Source: DATIKM01 sp035477595
Lineage (GTDB): Bacteria > Armatimonadota > Chthonomonadetes > Chthonomonadales > CAJBBX01
Reading direction: 5' to 3'
Assembly: GCA_035477595.1 (NCBI GenBank)
Contig: DATIKM010000182.1
Coordinates: forward strand, 1-10,700
Length of the DNA stretch: 10,700 nt
This document shows positions 6,547-10,700 of this stretch, in pieces. The notes under the pieces are model-generated. The model saw only the letters and a program-made list of their open reading frames with translations. It searched no databases and was not told where the DNA came from. A program made the position numbers and the translations under genes. How positions within the stretch are numbered: the first letter of the stretch is position 1; each line of letters starts with the position of its first letter.

Positions 6547-9500
6547 CTACCGGCGCAGCGCGACCTGCACCCGCGCCAGATCGCGCAGGCGACGCAGCGT
6601 CGCCCCTCCCGGTTCGACCGGCTCGGTGCGACCCGCGAAGACCCGCACCTCTGGCTCGTCCGCCGGGAAGGCGAGCGTCTGCCCCGGCGCCAGCGTGCGG
6701 TCGACGTCTCGGCTGATGTCGGCGTGCTGGCGCGGGCTGTCGGGCGTGTCCTTCCAGAAGAGCGCGCGCATCCGGTTCAGGTCGACGAGGGCGCCGTACG
6801 CCAGGCCCGCCGCCTCGTCGATCCACATAGGCGCATCGGTGCCGCGGGCCGAGATGTCGTCCTCCGTGCGCCCCCCGATGCTGGATAGCGGGTAGTGGTA
6901 GTACTGACGGCAGGTCCATGAGCGCCGGTCCGTGTTGCGGATGGATCGGAAGCGCGCACCGAACCAGTCCTCGCCGAGCCAGTGCTCCACGCGCACCGTG
7001 GCGGCGTACTGGCCAGGCACGGTGGTCTGCGCCGCGTAGTCGCCGCCAGGTCCCGCCGCGGTGATCGCGGCCCCGTCCGCGCCGCGGATCGCCACGACCT
7101 CGACCGCCGTACGAACGCGCCCGCGCCACACGCGCCGGATCTCCACGCGGTCCGGATGCACCCAGAGCGGCTGGCGGTCCGTCTGGTGCACCAGAACTGT
7201 GTAGCGGCCGATGGGGACGCCGCCCAGCGTCACGCGCTCCACAACGTTGGGCGATCCGCTTCGGATGGTCAGCTCGAGGCCGCCGCCAGCCTCGCGCCCC
7301 CCGAGCACGAGCGACTCGTGGCGCTCCTGCCTCACGAGGCGCGGCTCGCCTGCCACCGGACGCAGGTGTATCGCCGTGAGAGCCGGCAGCTCGCGGAGCG
7401 TGCCGACCAGCACATGGCCGCCCTCCACCTGCTCGAACTCGATGGCGACCGCCCGCCGTCCGTCGGTGAGCGCTCTCCAGCGCGGAGGCGCCCCGGTCAG
7501 CCACGCCTCGAGCGGCACGTTCCGCAGCGCGCGCTCGGCGCCGTTCGCGACCACGAGCCCCCTCATGCCGGCCCGCACCCCCACTGTGGCGCGTGCCGCG
7601 TTGTCTGAGCGGTCCGCCTCGACCAGGCGATCCTGCGGATCGACCTCCGCTGTCACGAGCGCCACACCGGCGGCGCGCACCGGGATGCTGAGCGTGCTGC
7701 CGGCCGGCAGAGAGACGGCGCGCTCGGACAAGCGCCCCTGGACGCGCAGGCGGAGCGCAAAACGGGCGGGCGCACGCCCGCGGTTGCGCAGGATGACCGT
7801 GGCGCCGGCGGCCGCGGGCCGTACTTGCACCGACACCTCCGGCGCGCGGCTCGCGTGGATGTCGCGCGCCATCGGGTTGATGCGTGCGGCCATCGCGGTG
7901 AGCTCCGGCCAGGGTCTGTCGTTCACGTCCACCAGGCCGTAGTTGCTGTCCTCCGGGAAGGTGCTCGAGATGCCCTCGGCCGGCTGGTCCACCCACATGA
8001 AGTAGTTGCTGCCGACCATGAACGGCAGCGCGAAGAGCCGTCGCTTGTAGATGGAGTAGGCGCGCGCTCTGTCACGCTGCGTCAGCACGCGCTGACCGGC
8101 GCCGTGGAGGCTGGGCAGGCCGGCGTCGAGCGCAGGGAAGCTCCACTCGGTGATCATCAGCGGCCGGCCGGACCGGCGGTAGTAGTCGGCCAGCGCCCTC
8201 GGCATGTCCGTGGTGATGCCGCGCTCCAGGTCCACTCGTCCGTAGAAGTTCACGCTGACGATGTCCAGGTGCCTGCCTGCCTCAGCCCACACGTCCGGCG
8301 CTGTGCCCGCGAACCGGCACCCGAGGATCAGATGGTTGGGAGCGTGACGACGTATGGCGGCGACCGCCACGGAGAAGTAGCGCTCGGCGATGAGGCGTAC
8401 GAAGGCGCGGCGGTCCCGTGTGGCGGCGGGCGTCTCGGGGCTCTCGGGAGGAGCGGGGCTCTCGAAGGTGGCGTCGGGACGGCCCCACGCCGCGCGGAGC
8501 GCGTCCACGGTGGCGTGCCGCTCGCGCAGGAAGGCAGCCAGCGCGAGGCGAGACGGATGATCCGCGGGCCGCTTGAGCACCTCGTCGACCAGGCCGGTCT
8601 CGCGTCCATTCTTGCCGAACCACTCCAGCTCGTTGTCCAGGAAGATGCCGAGGAGCCACGGGTCGTTCCGCTGGGGGGCGCAGATGCGTCGCGCCACCCA
8701 ATCGCACCAGGCTGGCCACTTAGGGTGGAACACGTCCGGGAACCCGGTCCAGGTGGTTCGCTCGGCGATGTAGGAGATGGCGGTGAAGTCGGCGCCCACC
8801 GACAGGAAGTCCGTGTGCGCGAGCCCGCGATGCCGGACCGACCGGCCTGCCCCGGCCCCGAGAAGGTTGAAGCCCCACGCCCTAAGCCGACGCGCGGCGC
8901 TCGCTGCCCATCGCTCCTCCGACCCGTACTTCGCGGCGACGTTGCGCGCGTAGGGCGCGTAGCCGAGCTTCTCCGCCCAGTGCACGTGATAGCTGACATG
9001 ATCGGTGCCGACGGCGAAGAATGCCTCGCCCACCGGGTCGATGAGCCACCACCGGCCATCGACGCGCTCCACGCGGAAGAACCCGGTCGCCTTCGACCGG
9101 AACGGGCCGCGGCCGAGCCCGGTGTAGGGCGGCGGAGCAGGCGTGACCGGCGCAGGCGCCTCCTCCGCGATGCTCGCCTCGAAGTCGTCGAACGCCGCTG
9201 CCAGACCGGCGGTGGTCAACGCGGGCCGGCCAGCGGTGACGGCCTTGGCGGTGAACGCGAACCCGATCCGCACGCGCTCGGTCCCGTCCATCTCGCGCAC
9301 GGTCCCTTCGATGCCCTCGGGCGAGAGCGCAATGCGCATCCGGTAAGGCCGGCCGTAGCTCCATGCAAAGTCGCCACCCGCGGCGTGAGCCACGCGGAGC
9401 GCCGTCTCTCCCTCGCCCTGGGCCATCCACCGGCCCTCGAGCATCTGCGAGAGCTCGACCAGACGGCCCCCGCCCTGCGCATCCGGCTGCTCCACGAAGG

Positions 9501-9840
9501 CCAGGTGCCAGAAGTTCCGCTCGTCGGCCACGACGGCGAGGCCGGCTACCTTCCACTGGTCGGTAGCCGGTCGCTCGAGCACGATGGTCGCCTCCACCAC
9601 GAGCCGCCTCCCGTGGGCCACGCGGCTGTGGTAGGCGAAGGCGCGGCCCGCCCAGTCGGACCGATAGCGACCTCCCCGCACCTCCCAGGAGAAGCCGTCG
9701 GGCTCCCACGCGGGCGCGCCGTCCGAGCCCTCGGGGTGGGCGGCGAAGTCGTCGCGCACCGGTGCGGCCTGTGCCGCGGTACGGCATGGCGCGGCGAGCA
9801 GAGCGCACAGCAGAGCGGATACGAGTACGGCGAGGCGCAT
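6547..9840 (-). CDS. Secreted multidomain agarase-like (GH50-type) glycoside hydrolase with CARDB-like domain
   Basis: This protein has 1097 residues from ATG 9840, preceded by AGGAG ten bases upstream. The frame is open much further upstream, but only this start gives a signal peptide (MRLAVL then a hydrophobic core, likely cut after AQA at 25). The Cys at 19 is preceded by AAP, a poor lipobox. Residues about 28-215 look like a beta-sandwich (concanavalin/LamG-like) module. A Pro-rich linker follows. Residues about 240-655 resemble beta-agarase-type GH50 (beta/alpha)8 domains: GFFRV at 253, GRWWLIDPVGEAFF, then FLDNE with E404 as candidate acid/base and ITEWSF with E565 as candidate nucleophile, as in clan GH-A. 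Residues about 665-757 form a CARDB-like Ig fold ending in EVDPQDRLVEADRSDN. The remaining 340 residues are beta-rich and unassigned. It is likely exported and acts on a beta-linked polysaccharide; the substrate is unknown and need not be agar. Confidence 0.82.
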   Translation of the reverse strand: MRLAVLVSALLCALLAAPCRTAAQAAPVRDDFAAHPEGSDGAPAWEPDGFSWEVRGGRYRSDWAGRAFAYHSRVAHGRRLVVEATIVLERPATDQWKVAGLAVVADERNFWHLAFVEQPDAQGGGRLVELSQMLEGRWMAQGEGETALRVAHAAGGDFAWSYGRPYRMRIALSPEGIEGTVREMDGTERVRIGFAFTAKAVTAGRPALTTAGLAAAFDDFEASIAEEAPAPVTPAPPPYTGLGRGPFRSKATGFFRVERVDGRWWLIDPVGEAFFAVGTDHVSYHVHWAEKLGYAPYARNVAAKYGSEERWAASAARRLRAWGFNLLGAGAGRSVRHRGLAHTDFLSVGADFTAISYIAERTTWTGFPDVFHPKWPAWCDWVARRICAPQRNDPWLLGIFLDNELEWFGKNGRETGLVDEVLKRPADHPSRLALAAFLRERHATVDALRAAWGRPDATFESPAPPESPETPAATRDRRAFVRLIAERYFSVAVAAIRRHAPNHLILGCRFAGTAPDVWAEAGRHLDIVSVNFYGRVDLERGITTDMPRALADYYRRSGRPLMITEWSFPALDAGLPSLHGAGQRVLTQRDRARAYSIYKRRLFALPFMVGSNYFMWVDQPAEGISSTFPEDSNYGLVDVNDRPWPELTAMAARINPMARDIHASRAPEVSVQVRPAAAGATVILRNRGRAPARFALRLRVQGRLSERAVSLPAGSTLSIPVRAAGVALVTAEVDPQDRLVEADRSDNAARATVGVRAGMRGLVVANGAERALRNVPLEAWLTGAPPRWRALTDGRRAVAIEFEQVEGGHVLVGTLRELPALTAIHLRPVAGEPRLVRQERHESLVLGGREAGGGLELTIRSGSPNVVERVTLGGVPIGRYTVLVHQTDRQPLWVHPDRVEIRRVWRGRVRTAVEVVAIRGADGAAITAAGPGGDYAAQTTVPGQYAATVRVEHWLGEDWFGARFRSIRNTDRRSWTCRQYYHYPLSSIGGRTEDDISARGTDAPMWIDEAAGLAYGALVDLNRMRALFWKDTPDSPRQHADISRDVDRTLAPGQTLAFPADEPEVRVFAGRTEPVEPGGATLRRLRDLARVQVALRR

Positions 9841-9969
9841 GGCGGGCAGGCTCCTGTGGCGGGCGTAGGTTCCGCTCGCCGTGAGGTTCGCGCTCGGGAC
9901 GTCCGATCCCTGCGGGCGCGCAAGGGGCTGCGCCTGGCGGCCGACGTGACCCAATGCAAGACCCGGCAC
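9841..9969. promoter_or_regulatory. Divergent intergenic region
   Basis: These 129 bases separate the agarase-like gene (minus) from the small helical protein gene (plus), so they should carry promoters for both directions. No convincing -35/-10 pair is visible on either strand. The only clear element is the ribosome site of the agarase-like gene, CTCCT at 9851-9855 on the plus strand. Confidence 0.45.
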
Positions 9970-10290
9970 ATGCTCAACGACCAGTCGTTCGACAGCATGC
10001 TCCGTCTTCAGGAGGTAAGCTGGGGCACGGCCAAGGACATGGCGACGAAGCTGCAGCCGCTGCTGAAGGCGGTGCTGCCGCAGTCGCCCGCGGAGGCTCA
10101 GGCGCTTCGGAACGCCCGGCACCACTGGACGAAGGTGCAGTCCATCCTTGAGGCGTTCGACCGCAACGACATCGATCCCATCCAGGCTGCCCGGCGCATC
10201 CGCGAAGCGACGGTGGGCAAGGGCATCCCGCAGGCGGTGGACGAGGCCGCTCAGTTGCTGGAGAGCCTGGCGCGACAGGTCGGAGGGTAG
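9970..10290 (+). CDS. Small helical protein of unknown function
   Basis: This 106-residue protein is not recognised. Third codon positions are mostly G or C from the start onward, which supports a real gene. It looks wholly alpha-helical and soluble, with amphipathic stretches, a charged LEAFDRNDIDPIQAARRIREA segment in the middle and a C-terminal AAQLLESLARQV helix. There is no signal peptide, membrane segment or cysteine. The start is uncertain: ATG 9970 lacks a good ribosome site, while an AGGAGG occurs inside the gene at 10011-10016, too far (22 bases) from the next ATG at 10039 to serve it well. The frame is also open upstream into the antisense of the agarase-like gene, but that stretch has no plausible start. 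It is transcribed away from the agarase-like gene. No function is proposed. Confidence 0.6.
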   Translation: MLNDQSFDSMLRLQEVSWGTAKDMATKLQPLLKAVLPQSPAEAQALRNARHHWTKVQSILEAFDRNDIDPIQAARRIREATVGKGIPQAVDEAAQLLESLARQVGG

Positions 10291-10494
10291 GTCCGGTCTC
10301 CCGGCGGCAGGGCAGGCCAGGCGACGCTGGGAGCAGCGCAAGCGGCGGCGGGGCGGCGTACGAGGGCGGGCCAGCGGGCATGGTGGCCTGGCTCGCGCAG
10401 CACCACTTCGAGCACGCGGGCCGAAGGCGATGCTCTGGCTGAGCGAACGCCGCGCCGACGGCGCCCCCAACAGGCGATCGCGTCCGGTCCGCGA

Positions 10495-10500
10495 TAGAAT
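10495..10500 (+). promoter_or_regulatory. Possible -10 element for the right-edge gene
   Basis: TAGAAT resembles the sigma-70 -10 consensus and stands out in otherwise very GC-rich sequence, 57 bases before the GTG start. The hexamer 17 bases upstream (AGGCGA) does not resemble a -35 box, so support is weak. Confidence 0.25.
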
Positions 10501-10557
10501 GGGGTTGCGAAGCGCGGCGCGGAGCGGCACGTTGGTGCGCTGGCCGAAGAGGACCCC

Positions 10558-10700
10558 GTGAGCGAGCCCATCGAGCAGACAGTCCAGCGGTACCCCTGCT
10601 GCTGCAATGTGGTCCTGCCGGCGTGCACTGTCCTGGCGGGCGGCGCCCTCGGCGCCTGGCTCGGCGCGCCGGGAGGCTGGCCGCTCGGGGTCCTGGGCGC
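10558..10700 (+). CDS. Probable small membrane protein with Cys cluster, truncated by window end
   Basis: Only the first 47 residues are in the window. A GTG start is preceded by AGAGGA (10547-10552), five bases away. The product begins SEPIEQTVQRYPCCCN, with three adjacent cysteines, then turns hydrophobic and Gly/Ala-rich (LPACTVLAGGALGAWLG) in what looks like a membrane helix. The CCC cluster just before the helix might bind metal or be lipid-modified; this is a guess. The family is not recognised and the gene runs off the right edge. Confidence 0.5.
   Translation, partial: MSEPIEQTVQRYPCCCNVVLPACTVLAGGALGAWLGAPGGWPLGVLG

Noticed and set aside
5441..7996. Minus-strand open frame of 851 codons across the pirin gene and part of the agarase-like gene
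   Set aside because: It is out of frame with both recognised genes, is extremely rich in Arg, Gly and Ala, and has no recognisable motif.
7825..10290. Very long plus-strand open frame (821 codons) opposite the agarase-like gene
   Set aside because: Only its last 106 codons (from 9970) look coding. The rest is the antisense of a well-supported gene; long antisense frames are common where third positions are nearly all G/C.
9841..10530. Upstream extension of the agarase-like frame to 10530
   Set aside because: It would run antisense through the small helical protein gene and bury the signal peptide; ATG 9840 has a ribosome site and a signal sequence directly after it.
1..10700. CRISPR arrays, tRNA or rRNA genes, insertion sequences, integrases
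   Set aside because: Looked for on both strands; no spaced direct repeats, no cloverleaf-like segment, no transposase or integrase motifs were seen.

Overview
The window is high-GC bacterial DNA: a 60-base line inside the glycyl radical enzyme gene (4441-4500) counts 48/60 G+C. Genes are tightly packed, most have clear Shine-Dalgarno sites, and third codon positions are strongly G/C. An oxygen-sensitive glycyl radical enzyme lies close to a large secreted polysaccharidase-like protein of agarase-like type with a CARDB-like domain. This suggests a polysaccharide-degrading, at least facultatively anaerobic bacterium, for example Armatimonadota or Planctomycetota-like. That placement is a weak inference; nothing here is a phylogenetic marker.

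Left block, plus strand, 240-5428. Five genes run head to tail with gaps of 24, 20, 21 and 68 bases, so they look like one operon. In order they are: an AbiJ-NTD4-type abortive-infection-like protein (240-1085); a small two-helix membrane protein with a channel-like pore loop, broken by one extra C in a GGGGCCCC run (1110-1548); a short FMN nitroreductase (1569-2078); a zinc-dependent medium-chain alcohol dehydrogenase (2100-3209); and a glycyl radical enzyme (3278-5428). The last three could form a small anaerobic redox pathway. The radical enzyme carries a single GCIE-type active-site cysteine rather than the Cys-Cys pair of true pyruvate formate-lyase, so it is more likely a dehydratase or C-X lyase. 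No radical-SAM activase is encoded in the window. The defence-like gene at the head has visibly lower G+C (37/60 in 421-480) and looks like a recent arrival.

Right block, minus strand, 9840-5572. A secreted 1097-residue protein has a signal peptide, a beta-sandwich region, a GH50/agarase-like (beta/alpha)8 domain with candidate catalytic glutamates, a CARDB-like domain and an unassigned C-terminal beta-rich region. It is followed after 66 bases by a pirin-family protein with all four metal ligands. A GC-rich stem-loop lies between them. This block converges with the left operon in a 143-base gap (5429-5571).

Right edge, plus strand. A 106-residue helical protein of unknown function (9970-10290) is divergent from the polysaccharidase. 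A GTG-started, cysteine-clustered probable membrane protein (10558 on) runs out of the window. Bases 1-239 hold no gene that can be assigned with confidence.

The most interesting points are the AbiJ-like gene coupled to a channel-like membrane protein, the orphan GCIE-type glycyl radical enzyme paired with a dehydrogenase, and the multidomain agarase-like protein.
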